Source: Gammaproteobacteria bacterium (ex Lamellibrachia satsuma) (lineage in GTDB: Bacteria; Pseudomonadota; Gammaproteobacteria; Chromatiales; Chromatiaceae). From it: a DNA stretch of 64,000 nucleotides. Made by a program: the position numbers and the translations under genes. The stretch covers positions 2,768,001 through 2,832,000 of the forward strand of contig CP053680.1 in the NCBI GenBank assembly GCA_019623805.1, read 5' to 3'. Within the stretch, counting starts at the first letter, position 1. Each line of letters opens with the position of its first letter. This document shows, piece by piece, positions 51,555 to 60,939 of the stretch. The notes below the pieces were generated by a model, which searched no databases, was not told the DNA's origin, and worked only from the letters and a program-made list of their open reading frames with translations.

Positions 51555-54422
51555 TCATTGGCACGCCTCGCAGTCCGGATCGAGGATCGAGCAGACCTTG
51601 GGCGCCTCTGTCTCAGTGCCTGCCTGACCGCTACCGCCAGCCACGCTGGTCTTCTCCGCAGCAGTGGCACCGATGGAGCGCAGGTAGTAGGTGGTTTTGA
51701 GACCGCGCACCCAGGCCAGCTTGTAGAGGTTGTCCAACTTTTTGCCTGAGGGTTCCGCCATATAGAGGTTCAGGGACTGGCCCTGGTCGATCCATTTCTG
51801 GCGGCGGGAACCCGCCTCTATGAGCCAGCGCGCATCCATCTCGAAGGCGGTGGCGTAGAGCGCCTTCAGCTCTGCCGGGATGCGGTCGATGGGTTGCAGG
51901 CTGCCATCGTAGTATTTGAGATCGTTGACCATGACCTCGTCCCATAGATCCTGCTTTTTCAGATCATGTACCAGGTAGGCATTGACCACGGTGAACTCGC
52001 CGGAGAGGTTCGATTTGACGAACAGATTCTGGTAGGTGGGTTCGATAGACTGACTCACACCACAGATGTTGGAGATGGTGGCGGTGGGTGCGATGGCCAT
52101 GCAGTTTGAGTTGCGCATCCCCTGGGTGGTCACCTTCTGGCGCAGGTGATCCCAATCGAGGGTCTGGCTTTCGTCGACCTGGAGGTAGTCGCCGCGGCTC
52201 TCCTTGAGTTTTTTCATAGAGTCGATGGGCAGGATGCCCTGGCTCCACAGAGAACCTTCGTAAGTGGAGTAGCGGCCGCGCTCTGCCGCCATGTCTGAAG
52301 ATGCCTGGATGGCGTAGTAGCTCACTGCCTCCATGGAGCGGTCGGCAAAGTCGAGGGCCTGCTCCGAAGAGTAGGGGATGCGCTGTTTGTAGAGCGCATC
52401 CTGGAAACCCATGATGCCCAACCCAACCGGGCGGTGACGAAGGTTGGAATTTCTCGCCTGGGGCACACTGTAGTAGTTATAGTCGATGACATTGTCGAGC
52501 ATGCGCATGGCGGTGGTGACGGTCTTCTCCAGCTTCGCCAGATCGAGGCCGTTCTCATCGACATGGGCAGGCAGGTTGACCGAACCCAGGTTGCAGACTG
52601 CGATCTCTTTGTCGTTGGTGTGCAGGGTGATCTCGGTGCAGAGATTGGAGCTGTGCACCACGCCCATGTGCTGATTGGTGTAGCGGATATTGCAGGGGTC
52701 CTTGAAGGTCACCCAGGGGTGCCCGGTCTCGAACAGCATGCCGAGCATCTTGCGCCACAGGTCCACCGCCTTCACGGTCTTGAAGATCTTGATCCCGCCC
52801 TTGGCCGCCTTCTCTTCGTAAGCGTTGTAGGCAGTTTCGAAGTCGTTGCCGGTGAGGTCGTGCAGATCCGGTGTCTCGTTGGGGGTAAACAGGGTCCAGT
52901 CGCCCTCTTCGGCCACGCGTTTCATGAACAGGTCCGGGATCCAGTTGGCGGTGTTCATGTCGTGGGTGCGGCGGCGCTCGTCACCGGTATTTTTGCGTAG
53001 TTCCAGGAACTCCTCGATGTCGATGTGCCAGGTCTCCAGGTAGGCGCAGACCGCACCTTTGCGCTTACCGCCCTGGTTGACCGCCACAGCGGTGTCGTTG
53101 GCCACCTTGAGGAAGGGAACCACGCCCTGAGACTTGCCGTTGGTGCTCTTGATATGGGCACCCAGGCCGCGCACACGAGTCCAGTCGTTACCCAGGCCGC
53201 CGGCGAACTTGGAGAGTAGGGCGTTGTCCTTGATGGAGCTGTAGATGCCGTCCAGGTTGTCGGGCACGGTGGTCAGGTAGCAGCTGGAGAGCTGTGGCCG
53301 CAGGCTGCCGGAGTTGAACAGGGTCGGCGTGGAACTCATGAATCTGAAAGATGAGAGCAGTTCATAGAACTCGATGGCACGATCCTCGCGGTCGATCTCG
53401 TTGATTGCCAGTCCCATGGAGACGCGCATGAAGAAGGCCTGAGGCAGTTCGAAGCGCACGCCGTCCTCACTGTGGATGAAGTAACGGTCGTAGAGCGTCT
53501 GCAGGCCCAGGTAGGCGAACTGCAGGTCGCGCTCCGGCTTGATGGCAGTGCCAAGCCGATCGAGGTCGTATTGACCGAGACGGGTGTCGAGCAGTTCCAG
53601 CTCCCCTGCACGATGGATATAGGACTTGAAGTAGTCGCTGTAGCATGCGCCCATCTCGGCTTGGGTGCCGACGTTGTTCTCCTGACCGAGGAAGCCGAGT
53701 GCCTCGCGGCGCAGGATGTCCAATAGCAGACGGGCGGCGACCTGGGAGTAGTTGGGCTCCTGGTCGATCAGGGTGCGCGCGCTCATTACCAGCGCCTGGG
53801 AGACATCGGCCTCTTTTACACCGTCGAACAGGTTGCGGCAGGTATCGTCCAGGATCGCTTCGGCCTCCACCTCTTCCAGACCGTTGCAGGCCTCCTCAAC
53901 CAGAGAGCGAAGCCTGCTGATGTCGAGCGGACGGGTGCTGCCGTTAGTCAGGGTGATCTTGACCAGATGTTCCGGGGGCAGACCTCCTTCAGCCGCCTTC
54001 AGTGCTGCCTCTTCCGAGCGCTTCTGATTCTGCTGCTCGCGGTAGAGTACGTAGGAGCGGGCGATCTTGTGCTCGCCGGAGCGCATCAGGGCCAGTTCCA
54101 CCTGATCCTGGATATCCTCGATATGTACCGTTCCACCGGCTGGCGTACGGCGGGCCAGGGCAACAGCAACCTGATGGGTAAGTTCCTTGACAGTGTCGTG
54201 GATGCGGCCTGAAGCGGCCGCGCTGCCACCCTCGACCGCAAGAAAAGCCTTGGTTACCGCGACAGAGATCTTGCCGGCATCAAAATGGGTGACCTTGCCG
54301 TTACGGCGGATGACCTGGAATGTACCACTGTTGCCAGAAGCGGTTTCCGGAGCGAGTGATTCCTGGACGGTCGGCGGTAGGGTGTCGGATGCAATATCAT
54401 TCTGGCTGGCTTCGGTGACCAT
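51555..54422 (-). CDS. nrdA: Class Ia ribonucleotide reductase, large subunit
   Basis: Reduces ribonucleoside diphosphates. From ATG 54422 (AGGAGG just upstream) the product has 955 residues: an ATP-cone at about 30-125 (VIRRNGKVTHFDAGKISVAV), a barrel with SSCYLT, SSNLCTEI and AVCNLGSVN catalytic cysteines, and the C-terminal redox pair CSILDPDCEACQ. A further upstream in-frame extension has no family similarity and contains the leader. The promoter region has two NrdR boxes and a DnaA box. Confidence 0.96.
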   Translation of the reverse strand: MVTEASQNDIASDTLPPTVQESLAPETASGNSGTFQVIRRNGKVTHFDAGKISVAVTKAFLAVEGGSAAASGRIHDTVKELTHQVAVALARRTPAGGTVHIEDIQDQVELALMRSGEHKIARSYVLYREQQNQKRSEEAALKAAEGGLPPEHLVKITLTNGSTRPLDISRLRSLVEEACNGLEEVEAEAILDDTCRNLFDGVKEADVSQALVMSARTLIDQEPNYSQVAARLLLDILRREALGFLGQENNVGTQAEMGACYSDYFKSYIHRAGELELLDTRLGQYDLDRLGTAIKPERDLQFAYLGLQTLYDRYFIHSEDGVRFELPQAFFMRVSMGLAINEIDREDRAIEFYELLSSFRFMSSTPTLFNSGSLRPQLSSCYLTTVPDNLDGIYSSIKDNALLSKFAGGLGNDWTRVRGLGAHIKSTNGKSQGVVPFLKVANDTAVAVNQGGKRKGAVCAYLETWHIDIEEFLELRKNTGDERRRTHDMNTANWIPDLFMKRVAEEGDWTLFTPNETPDLHDLTGNDFETAYNAYEEKAAKGGIKIFKTVKAVDLWRKMLGMLFETGHPWVTFKDPCNIRYTNQHMGVVHSSNLCTEITLHTNDKEIAVCNLGSVNLPAHVDENGLDLAKLEKTVTTAMRMLDNVIDYNYYSVPQARNSNLRHRPVGLGIMGFQDALYKQRIPYSSEQALDFADRSMEAVSYYAIQASSDMAAERGRYSTYEGSLWSQGILPIDSMKKLKESRGDYLQVDESQTLDWDHLRQKVTTQGMRNSNCMAIAPTATISNICGVSQSIEPTYQNLFVKSNLSGEFTVVNAYLVHDLKKQDLWDEVMVNDLKYYDGSLQPIDRIPAELKALYATAFEMDARWLIEAGSRRQKWIDQGQSLNLYMAEPSGKKLDNLYKLAWVRGLKTTYYLRSIGATAAEKTSVAGGSGQAGTETEAPKVCSILDPDCEACQ

Positions 54423-54619
54423 GTCTCCTCCTGGCTGTGTCGGGCATACACACTTGTTCGGGTTCAGTTTGAATTCGGGGAGCAGTCCCGGTTTCTCGTT
54501 GGAAGGCGGGAAATGCTTAATAACTATTGCTCTGTTACATAGCGTCCATTCTTTATTGGCCGTGCAACCTAGCAGGCCGTTTTTGTGTCCTGTGTGATCG
54601 ATATGAAGCGATCTGTTAA

Positions 54620-54667
54620 ACACAATATATATGCAAAATTTAAAGTGTCAACCACAATATGTTGTGT
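54620..54667 (-). promoter_or_regulatory. Pair of NrdR boxes upstream of nrdA
   Basis: ACACAATATATATGCA (54620-54635) and CCACAATATGTTGTGT (54652-54667) both fit the NrdR consensus acaCwAtATaTwGtgt, the second almost perfectly. The starts are 32 bp apart, about three helical turns, the spacing that allows NrdR tetramer binding. They lie about 200 bp ahead of the nrdA start. Confidence 0.85.
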
Positions 54668-54706
54668 ATTGGGGTGGGTATAAGCTTGTGTAAGTTGTGT
54701 GCAGGT

Positions 54707-54715
54707 TGTGGATAA
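54707..54715 (-). promoter_or_regulatory. DnaA box upstream of nrdA
   Basis: TGTGGATAA is an exact complement of the DnaA box TTATCCACA, 40 bp beyond the second NrdR box. DnaA is known to regulate nrdAB in E. coli, so control by both NrdR and DnaA is plausible. One lone box may be chance. Confidence 0.5.
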
Positions 54716-54843
54716 CTTTTAATCCAGAGCAAGCATTATTTTGAAAATCATCTGCTTAGCTCTGTGTATGAAATTTATCCCCAGACGAGGACTAAAGACG
54801 GGGAAATAGGGACAAAAAAATTTAGCGCCCGGCAGGAAACAGA

Positions 54844-54901
54844 TACCCCGCCACGAAATGCATGCTGCGACGACTCCTGGGTAGGCATATCGCGGCGGGG
54901 T
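54844..54901 (+). ncRNA. Candidate structured leader or small RNA
   Basis: ACCCCGCC (54844-54851) pairs perfectly with GGCGGGGT (54894-54901); inside, CGA and ATGC pair with GCAT and TCG, leaving a larger internal loop (CTGCGACGACTCCTGGGTAG). The structure is 185 bp before the ANTAR-type regulator and could be a leader element or a divergent-region hairpin. No known RNA family is recognised. Confidence 0.35.
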
Positions 54902-55086
54902 GTTTATTACATGCGGCTGGTTGGCAGGTCAGAGGGGGTGTGAAATGGATCATGCTTTTATCCGTGAATCGGGAAATAGCATCCTGAACAAGGTATAGAT
55001 TTATCCTGTGTTGCCGCAAACAGATAACGATAAAGCAATGTTTGTTGAGCAATATTCCGAATAAAGATGGAGATGGGGAATTGGAT

Positions 55087-55662
55087 ATGCGGTCGATTCT
55101 ATATGTTAGTGCAAATCTTTTTTCGGGTTTGGAGCTTGGGGATTGTCTGAATCGGGCAGGGTGTCGTCTCCTTGATGTTGCCCGTCCCAATAGCGATATT
55201 CTTGCCTGGGTGTTGCGTGAGCAGCCTGATCTGCTCCTGATCGATGTGGACACCCCCTCTTCAGCGCTGCTTGAATCGCTGGAGGTTGTGGTCTCGGTGT
55301 CGGCTTTGCCGGTGGTAATGTTGAGCCGCAACAGGGACGGTCATCTGATTCAACGCGCGATCAATGCCGGTGTGACCAGTTATGAAGTCGGTACAATCTG
55401 GCAAGTAGAGCTGGGTGTGATTATCGAGGCGGCCATTGCGGGGTTTGAGCGGTTGCAGAATCTGACGCAGGCAATGGAGAGTGCGCGTGTCAAGTTGGCG
55501 GAGAGTTATCGTATCGACCGTGCCCGCAGCCATCTGATGATGAGGATGGGTATCGCCGAGGAAGAGGCAAGGGTCAAACTGCTGTTACTCGCCAGAGAGC
55601 GTCAACGGCGTTTGGTTGATGTGGCGGACAGTGTGCTCACCGCCCCTCTGGCGATGGTGTGA
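55087..55662 (+). CDS. Response-regulator-like ANTAR protein (NasT-type)
   Basis: A 191-residue protein: residues 1-120 a receiver-like domain with the phospho-acceptor region LLLIDVDTPSSALL, and a C-terminal three-helix ANTAR domain (ESYRIDRARSHLMMRMG, EEEARVKLLLLARERQRRLV, ADSVL). ANTAR domains bind paired stem-loops in leader RNA and cause antitermination, often of nitrogen or amidohydrolase operons. ATG 55087 is chosen because it gives MRSILYVSANL as the first strand; an upstream in-frame ATG at 55042 is possible. No nitrate or amidase operon is close. Confidence 0.83.
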   Translation: MRSILYVSANLFSGLELGDCLNRAGCRLLDVARPNSDILAWVLREQPDLLLIDVDTPSSALLESLEVVVSVSALPVVMLSRNRDGHLIQRAINAGVTSYEVGTIWQVELGVIIEAAIAGFERLQNLTQAMESARVKLAESYRIDRARSHLMMRMGIAEEEARVKLLLLARERQRRLVDVADSVLTAPLAMV

Positions 55663-55908
55663 AGATCATGTTTACGAAGTTCGCACCAGCTATTGATTGA
55701 ATAATCAGTCAATCATGAATTATTAATAGTTGTTGGCTTTGCCTGTTGGATTGCGTATCTTTGTCGTTTGCGTCCTGAGTGGCGCAGAGGTATGCATATC
55801 TGGAATCCAGCGGTAGTGCCCCTGTTGGGCTATTTTGTCAGTTCCGGCAAAGACGTGAATTCCAGAGTGTTAAAGAAAAATTATTAGCGTCTGACGAGGA
55901 GCTCCCCG

Positions 55909-56367
55909 ATGCTGGTTAGCGACATTATGTCAAGATCACCGAAGACGGTGACACCTGATACCAAACTGCTGGAAGTGGTCTCACTGATGTGCCTGTTTCG
56001 CTACAGCGGCCTTCCGGTTGAGGATGAAAACGGAAAACTGATGGGTATCATTGCGGAGAAGGATGTTCTGCACCGTATGTTTCCAAAACTGGAGGATTTT
56101 GCGGATGTAATGGCTACGCCGGATTACGACGGTATGATGAGCCAGTACAAGGATGTGGTGAACCTGAAGGTTTCTGATCTGATGACCCCCAGGGTTGTTA
56201 GCATCGATCCGGATATGCACATATTGCGTGCTGCCACCGTAATGGTACGGCATAAGTTTCGACGCATCCCGGTTGCAGTAGACGGCAAACTCATCGGCAT
56301 GTTGAGCCTGGGCGACATACACAAGGCTATCTTTCAGGCAAATCTGTCGGAAACTATCTGTAAATAA
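55909..56367 (+). CDS. CBS-domain pair protein
   Basis: A 152-residue protein of two CBS motifs: VSDIMSRSPKTVTPDTKLLE with YSGLPVEDENGKLMGIIAEKDVL, and VSDLMTPRVVSIDPDMHILR with FRRIPVAVDGKLIGMLSLGDI. Pairs of this type bind adenosyl nucleotides and regulate partner enzymes or channels; none is adjacent. It is followed by a clear terminator. GAGGAGC lies 9 bases before the ATG. Confidence 0.9.
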   Translation: MLVSDIMSRSPKTVTPDTKLLEVVSLMCLFRYSGLPVEDENGKLMGIIAEKDVLHRMFPKLEDFADVMATPDYDGMMSQYKDVVNLKVSDLMTPRVVSIDPDMHILRAATVMVRHKFRRIPVAVDGKLIGMLSLGDIHKAIFQANLSETICK

Positions 56368-56406
56368 CAGCGGACGAGATCATTGTTTTGGCCCGGTGGG
56401 CCATGG

Positions 56407-56432
56407 AAAAACGGCGCAAATGCGCCGTTTTT
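56407..56432 (+). terminator. Rho-independent terminator after the CBS gene
   Basis: AAAACGGCGC-AAAT-GCGCCGTTTTT: an 8-bp GC stem with a tetraloop followed by a T-run, 40 bp after the stop. Confidence 0.9.
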
Positions 56433-56447
56433 ATTGCCCAAATGAGA

Positions 56448-56473
56448 GGTCGGAGTTAAATTTAACTCCGACC
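56448..56473. repeat. 26-bp perfect palindrome
   Basis: GGTCGGAGTTAAA joined to TTTAACTCCGACC, fully self-complementary. Same GTCGGAGT head as the element at 32680-32712 and near 4757. Lies between the CBS terminator and the DUF302 gene end. Confidence 0.8.
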
Positions 56474-56483
56474 CCGGCAGCAA

Positions 56484-57002
56484 TCAGAACTCGCCTGTAG
56501 CGCCGGCAACCATTACATCAAGCATGGCCTGATTGACGCGAATGGCGATTTCGGTCAGCTCGGCAGGCAGCATCTGACTGTTGATAAGCATATCCAGGTT
56601 CAGCATCATCAGCCATAGTTTGCCGTTCTTGTCCTCCACCATGGCAATACGACAGGGCATGTAGGCCGCATAAATGGGGTCATGCATAATCATCTTGCGG
56701 GCGTCTTCCGGGTTGCAGAATTGGAAGATGTCGAGGTAGGGGGTCTTCAGGCCCCGTGCCTGCAACTCTTTCGAAACTTCCTGGCGGGCAACGAACTTCA
56801 GATTGATCTCTGCAGCTCGGGACATCAATGCCTGTATCGCATCTTCACGCGTGATGCCATCTTGAAGGCTCATCTGTACAACGGTTTGTTTGATGTCTGT
56901 AATGTTGATCTGCGGCATCGCTGGCTTATCAGCTGCCAAAGCGGTAGTGGGGATCGCGATCGCCAGTGCCAGCATAAACCAAAGGTTTTTCAGTGCATTC
57001 AT
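56484..57002 (-). CDS. Exported DUF302-domain protein
   Basis: 172 residues with a signal peptide cut after ALAADK (MLALAIAIPTTALA) and a DUF302 domain (LKTPYLDIFQFCNPEDA..., then AYMPCRIAMVEDKNGKLWLMMLNL). Such proteins are periplasmic, of unknown biochemical role, and occur near cytochromes and sulfur genes in chemolithotrophs. It lies 51 bp downstream of a diheme cytochrome on the same strand, so the two probably form an operon. Confidence 0.9.
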   Translation of the reverse strand: MNALKNLWFMLALAIAIPTTALAADKPAMPQINITDIKQTVVQMSLQDGITREDAIQALMSRAAEINLKFVARQEVSKELQARGLKTPYLDIFQFCNPEDARKMIMHDPIYAAYMPCRIAMVEDKNGKLWLMMLNLDMLINSQMLPAELTEIAIRVNQAMLDVMVAGATGEF

Positions 57003-57053
57003 TAAGGTACTCCGGTAAATGGTTATATACGCTTGGTAACGCTGTCGATAACG

Positions 57054-57665
57054 TTATCTTTTGTTGTTGGGTGCCAGCGAAGAGACGTAAGCCAGAATGC
57101 TTTCAATCTGCTGATCGGAAAAATTATCGAACGTCTCATCTTCAGGGTCGTCGTCGTGAACCCGTTTGCGCCACTGGAACATCTTGATCTGACGGAATAG
57201 ATATTGGGAATACTGCAGGGCCAGGGCCGGTATGCCTTTGCGGGATTTTCCCATGCCGTTTTTACGGTGGCAGCTTTTGCAGTCCTCCCCATAGATGGCT
57301 TCTCCCTGTGCAATATTGCCCGGCCATTGTGGAATCGCACCCAATCCGGGGGCAACTTTGTTCAGGTTGATACTTTCGTAGTAGGCGGCAATATCGTCGA
57401 TATCATCCTCGCTAAGTGAATGCAGGGATGAGGTAATAACCATGCGCAGGTTTGGACGGTCGCCGTTGATGTAGGCCTCCACCTGCTGAACCATATAGCC
57501 GGCAGGTGTTCCTGCCAAACGCGGGGATGCGGGACCGGGTGTACCTTGGCCCAGTTGGCCGTGGCAAAGCGCACAACTGCGGCTGAGTTTTCTACCGTTT
57601 TCCATGTCTACTGCCTGAGCAGCGAGCGGTAGTGTTAAAAGGAGTGTCAGCAATAGCCGTTTCAT
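57054..57665 (-). CDS. Periplasmic diheme cytochrome c (c4-like)
   Basis: A 203-residue protein with a Sec signal (MKRLLLTLLLTLPLAAQA) and two haem sites, CALCH near 32-36 and CKSCH near 131-135, in two similar class I domains. The layout is that of cytochrome c4 and of FccA-like electron carriers. It probably passes electrons from sulfur oxidation to a terminal oxidase. Followed by the DUF302 gene and divergent from another diheme cytochrome. Confidence 0.92.
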   Translation of the reverse strand: MKRLLLTLLLTLPLAAQAVDMENGRKLSRSCALCHGQLGQGTPGPASPRLAGTPAGYMVQQVEAYINGDRPNLRMVITSSLHSLSEDDIDDIAAYYESINLNKVAPGLGAIPQWPGNIAQGEAIYGEDCKSCHRKNGMGKSRKGIPALALQYSQYLFRQIKMFQWRKRVHDDDPEDETFDNFSDQQIESILAYVSSLAPNNKR

Positions 57666-58070
57666 GAACGAGCCTCCAGGGTTTGTGTATGAGTCGTTTA
57701 GTTTTCGAGAAAAAGCGGTTGATCCTGCAGATTTTATCCCAGTTCTTTTGCTGTTATGGGATGTACCTTCAGCTCATCAGGGATGAAGTTAGTTGTTAAT
57801 CGCGCTGTTATTTACTTTTTTACTTGCCACATCTGCCCCTGTTGATCAGCACTGCAATAAGCGGGTTTTTGGCAGGTATTGGCTAGTTCGGCATTTTGGC
57901 AGATGTCGGATAATAGTTCAATTTTCCCTTTATTATCAATGGCTAATATAATTATCAAATGCTAATCAACCGACCTGTTTAAGCTCGAGCAGCCTTCGAT
58001 GAAAGATTGCCTGATATGTAATAACAGGCTATTCTCAAGTTCGTTCATCACACAAACACGTGAGAAGTCG
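57666..58070. other. 405-bp AT-rich divergent promoter region between two cytochromes
   Basis: No gene. It contains a 16-bp direct repeat (57932-57966) and AT-rich stretches suited to promoters of both flanking genes. A second short frame upstream of the 58071 gene is the unlikely 5' extension of that gene. Confidence 0.5.
57932..57966. promoter_or_regulatory. 16-bp direct repeat upstream of the 58071 cytochrome
   Basis: ATTATCAATGGCTAAT (57932-57947) and ATTATCAAATGCTAAT (57951-57966) match at 14 of 16 positions with a 19-base period, roughly two helical turns. Consistent with tandem sites for an activator or repressor of the cytochrome gene 105 bp downstream. Confidence 0.45.
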
Positions 58071-58856
58071 ATGAGTAGATATTTGCTAAAGACAGGGGCT
58101 GTTTTTCTTGGTTTGATAGCAGCAGGAATAGTTGTGGCAGGGACATCGGAAAAGGCGATGGAGGAGTACGAAGCAGCACTCCTTAAGGAGCCGAGTATTG
58201 AAAATGGAAAGAAGGTGTATGAGATTTGTGCGGTGTGCCATACGCCGGAAGGGTGGGGGCATGAAAGCGGCACTTATCCTCAGGTTGCAGGCCAACTGAA
58301 TACGGTAATCATCAAGCAGCTTGCCGACATCCGCGCCCGCAACCGCGACAATCCAACGATGCGGCCATTTACTTCACCCCGCCTGCTGGGTGGTGTACAG
58401 GAGATCGCCGATGTTGCAGCCTATATCGCACTGCTGCCCATGATCCCAGACAATGGTACGGGCTCAGGGCATGATCTTAAACATGGCAAGAAACTCTATG
58501 AAGAGTATTGCACAGAGTGTCATGGCGACAATGGTCAGGGAGATAAGGCTGAGCACATACCGGCGATCTACGGCCAGCACTACCGTTATCTGATGCGTCA
58601 GTTCGAGTGGATAAAAAAAGGTCGTCGCAGAAACGCCGATCCAAAGATGGTTAAGCAGATCCGACGCTTTAGCATGCGGGATGTCATGGCGGTGATGGAC
58701 TACTCCTCTCGTTTGAAGCCGCCGAAGGATAAGGTTGCCGAGGCGGGCTGGCAGAATCCCGATTTCCCTAAATACTCCAGATCATCCAAGATTTATGGTG
58801 GTTATGCGATCGACAAACGATCTCATGATATGAGAAGGCCGATCAGACCCAAGTAG
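58071..58856 (+). CDS. Periplasmic diheme cytochrome c
   Basis: 261 residues. A signal segment (LLKTGAVFLGLIAAGIVVAG) is followed by CAVCH and CTECH haem sites about 98 residues apart, with methionine-rich stretches (NPTMRPFTSP) as possible axial ligands. The very basic C-terminal tail (SHDMRRPIRPK) is unusual. ATG 58071 has GAGAAG 5 bases ahead and is preferred over the upstream open frame. It is monocistronic and followed by a terminator hairpin. Confidence 0.9.
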   Translation: MSRYLLKTGAVFLGLIAAGIVVAGTSEKAMEEYEAALLKEPSIENGKKVYEICAVCHTPEGWGHESGTYPQVAGQLNTVIIKQLADIRARNRDNPTMRPFTSPRLLGGVQEIADVAAYIALLPMIPDNGTGSGHDLKHGKKLYEEYCTECHGDNGQGDKAEHIPAIYGQHYRYLMRQFEWIKKGRRRNADPKMVKQIRRFSMRDVMAVMDYSSRLKPPKDKVAEAGWQNPDFPKYSRSSKIYGGYAIDKRSHDMRRPIRPK

Positions 58857-58873
58857 GCGTCTTACGGCCAGAA

Positions 58874-58899
58874 AAAAAAGCGGGGTAACCCGCTTTTTT
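58874..58899 (+). terminator. Rho-independent terminator after the 58071 cytochrome
   Basis: AAAAAAGCGGG-GTAA-CCCGCTTTTTT: hairpin with a T-run on the plus strand, 18 bp after the stop. Confidence 0.85.
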
Positions 58900-58934
58900 A
58901 TTGCCTGTGAGTCAGGATCTGCTAACACAATAAA

Positions 58935-58962
58935 AAAGGCGGAACCCGAGGGTTCCGCCTTT
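58935..58962 (-). terminator. Rho-independent terminator after fccB
   Basis: AAAGGCGGAACCC and GGGTTCCGCCTTT form a perfect 13-bp stem with a two-base loop. Read on the minus strand it is followed by TTTTATTG, so it ends the fcc operon; on the plus strand it has no T-run. Confidence 0.85.
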
Positions 58963-59020
58963 GAAAAGGATCGTTGTCAAACGTCCTCAGCCGTCATCCC
59001 TGACGGTTATGATTCATGAC

Positions 59021-60313
59021 TCAGTTGAAAGCATCGTTGGTGATGTTGTCAAACCAACTGTAGGCGTACTGCACCTCACGGGCTCGCATTTCAGCAGAGG
59101 CATCTTTGGGAGTCAGACCGCCGGAGACCTTTGTGATCTTGGAGCCGTCTTTTGCCAGACGATAAACTGCTGCAACGGAGATGCCGTAGTCTTTGCCGAT
59201 GATAGAGTAGCAGGTGTTGACATAGGCAGGCGTACCAGGCTCGTGACCATTCAGCAGCGCAGCAATGGAAGCAGCGCAGACCTTGGCTTCGGAGTTGGCG
59301 GCATAACCGGACTTCGGCATACCCTTGGCGATCGCAGCATCACCAATCACATGGATGTTCTTGTGAATGGTGGACTCGAAGGTGTGCAGATCGATCGGGC
59401 ACCAGTCGCCTTTGGTCAGGCCCGCAGCGAATGCGATCTTGCCGGCTTTCTGGGCGGGGATCACGTTCAGAACGTCCGCCTGGACTTCGTTGAAGCCAGT
59501 GGTCGCGGTACGGGTCTTGGCATCGATGCCGGACAGAACATTGTCGTCGGAACCCTTTGGGGTACCGTGCCACTCGATCATGCTGTTGTCAGTTCCGTAG
59601 CCATAGAGATCCTTCCAGCCCTGGGTGAACAGGCCCATCTTGGAGAATTTCGGCTTCGGATCCAGGATGATGATCTTGGACTTTGGCTTGTGCTGCTTGA
59701 AATAGTGTGCCATCTGAGAGGCACGCTCGTAAGGTCCGGGAGGGCAGCGGAAGGGGTTGGGCGGGGCAGTGATACAGACGGTGCCGCCATCCTTCATTGC
59801 AAGCAGTTGCTTGCGCAGGGTCACGGTCTGTGAGCCTGCCTTCCATGCGTGGGGGATGATTTCCGCCACATTGGCATCATAACCTTCAACGGTATCCCAC
59901 TTGAAATCGACACCAGGAGCAACGATGCAGCGGTCATAATTGAAGCTCTTGCCGCCCTTGGTCTTGACCACGCGTTTGCCGGCGTCGATGCCGGTGACGA
60001 TGTCGTGAACGATCTTGACACCATGTTTGCCCATACCGCTGTAATCGAACTTGATCGAGTCGATGGTGCGGTCACCACTCAGAACCTCGTTGGAGAGGTA
60101 ACAGGTGTAGTAGTGCTTGTTGGCTTCGATCAGGGTGACATCGATGGTCGGATCGGCCATCTTCAGATACTTGGCGGCAGTTGCGCCACCGGTACCACCA
60201 CCAACTACCACCACCTTCTTACTTGCGCCCAGGGCGATAAAAGGGGCACCGATCATGCCGACAGCTGTCGCTGCACCGGCACCTTGTACAAAACTTCTAC
60301 GGGTAATCTTCAT
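59021..60313 (-). CDS. fccB: Sulfide dehydrogenase (flavocytochrome c) flavoprotein subunit
   Basis: Oxidises sulfide to polysulfide/sulfur in the periplasm, passing electrons to the haem subunit. The 430-residue product has a twin-arginine signal ([12 protein letters not shown]), an FAD motif [10 protein letters not shown], and C71 in [10 protein letters not shown], the cysteine that covalently holds FAD. Cysteines at 190 ([13 protein letters not shown]) and 368 (YVNTCYS) correspond to the redox disulfide of the Allochromatium enzyme. It starts 14 bp after fccA in operon order and ends before a strong terminator. Confidence 0.96.
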   Translation of the reverse strand: MKITRRSFVQGAGAATAVGMIGAPFIALGASKKVVVVGGGTGGATAAKYLKMADPTIDVTLIEANKHYYTCYLSNEVLSGDRTIDSIKFDYSGMGKHGVKIVHDIVTGIDAGKRVVKTKGGKSFNYDRCIVAPGVDFKWDTVEGYDANVAEIIPHAWKAGSQTVTLRKQLLAMKDGGTVCITAPPNPFRCPPGPYERASQMAHYFKQHKPKSKIIILDPKPKFSKMGLFTQGWKDLYGYGTDNSMIEWHGTPKGSDDNVLSGIDAKTRTATTGFNEVQADVLNVIPAQKAGKIAFAAGLTKGDWCPIDLHTFESTIHKNIHVIGDAAIAKGMPKSGYAANSEAKVCAASIAALLNGHEPGTPAYVNTCYSIIGKDYGISVAAVYRLAKDGSKITKVSGGLTPKDASAEMRAREVQYAYSWFDNITNDAFN

Positions 60314-60327
60314 GTTTTCAATCCCCC

Positions 60328-60939
60328 TTATTGCTGGCTTGCGTAGAAGTGCATCAGATCGTCAATACTGCCGTCGCCTTTCGCCTTCAGCATCTTGTTG
60401 AGTTTCTTTTTCATCTTCTTGGAAATGGGACGGTCGCCCGCCCTATAGTCAGCCAGGGTCCACTTCAGGTAGGGTACGAGCTGGCCGGCGAGGACACCGG
60501 AATCGTCATCAGCGGCAGTGCCACCATCTGCATGACACTTTTCACAGTACTTGTCGTGCAGCTTGGCGCCATTCTTGGCCTTTGATGCATCAAACTTCTG
60601 GTTTGCTGCGACAAAAGGTTTTTTACCGAAGAAACCTGCCATTGCAGTAAATTCTTCGTCGGTATAGCCCTTGGCAATGCGGCCCATGATGGTAGATATG
60701 ATCTCGCCACTCTTGTAGCCTTGCATAGTCTCAACAAAGTATTCACTGGAGAGACCGCCGATGCTGGGGATAGCCGGACCGACGCTGGCGCCGTTAGTGC
60801 CATGGCAACCGGCACAGGTTTCGGACAGCATTGTTGCGCTGGCGCCCATCATCAGGGGTTTGTCAGCGGCGAAAGCCAGTGAAGATGCACTGAGAGCCAG
60901 TGCCCCGATCAGGGCCTTCTTAATAGTTGTGTACGCCAT
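60328..60939 (-). CDS. fccA: Sulfide dehydrogenase (flavocytochrome c) cytochrome subunit
   Basis: A 203-residue diheme cytochrome with a Sec signal ending [10 protein letters not shown] and haem sites CAGCH (about 42-46) and CEKCH (about 133-137), each in a c4-type domain. It docks with FccB. An AAAGGAGGAAAC ribosome site precedes the ATG. The upstream 310 bp probably hold the promoter; a GGGAT-TATT-ATCCC inverted repeat lies at 60982-60995. Confidence 0.95.
   Translation of the reverse strand: MAYTTIKKALIGALALSASSLAFAADKPLMMGASATMLSETCAGCHGTNGASVGPAIPSIGGLSSEYFVETMQGYKSGEIISTIMGRIAKGYTDEEFTAMAGFFGKKPFVAANQKFDASKAKNGAKLHDKYCEKCHADGGTAADDDSGVLAGQLVPYLKWTLADYRAGDRPISKKMKKKLNKMLKAKGDGSIDDLMHFYASQQ

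Noticed and set aside
52434..53000. Open frame antisense to nrdA (188 codons)
   Set aside because: Mirror of the conserved NrdA coding sequence; Val/Gly/His-rich product with no family features.
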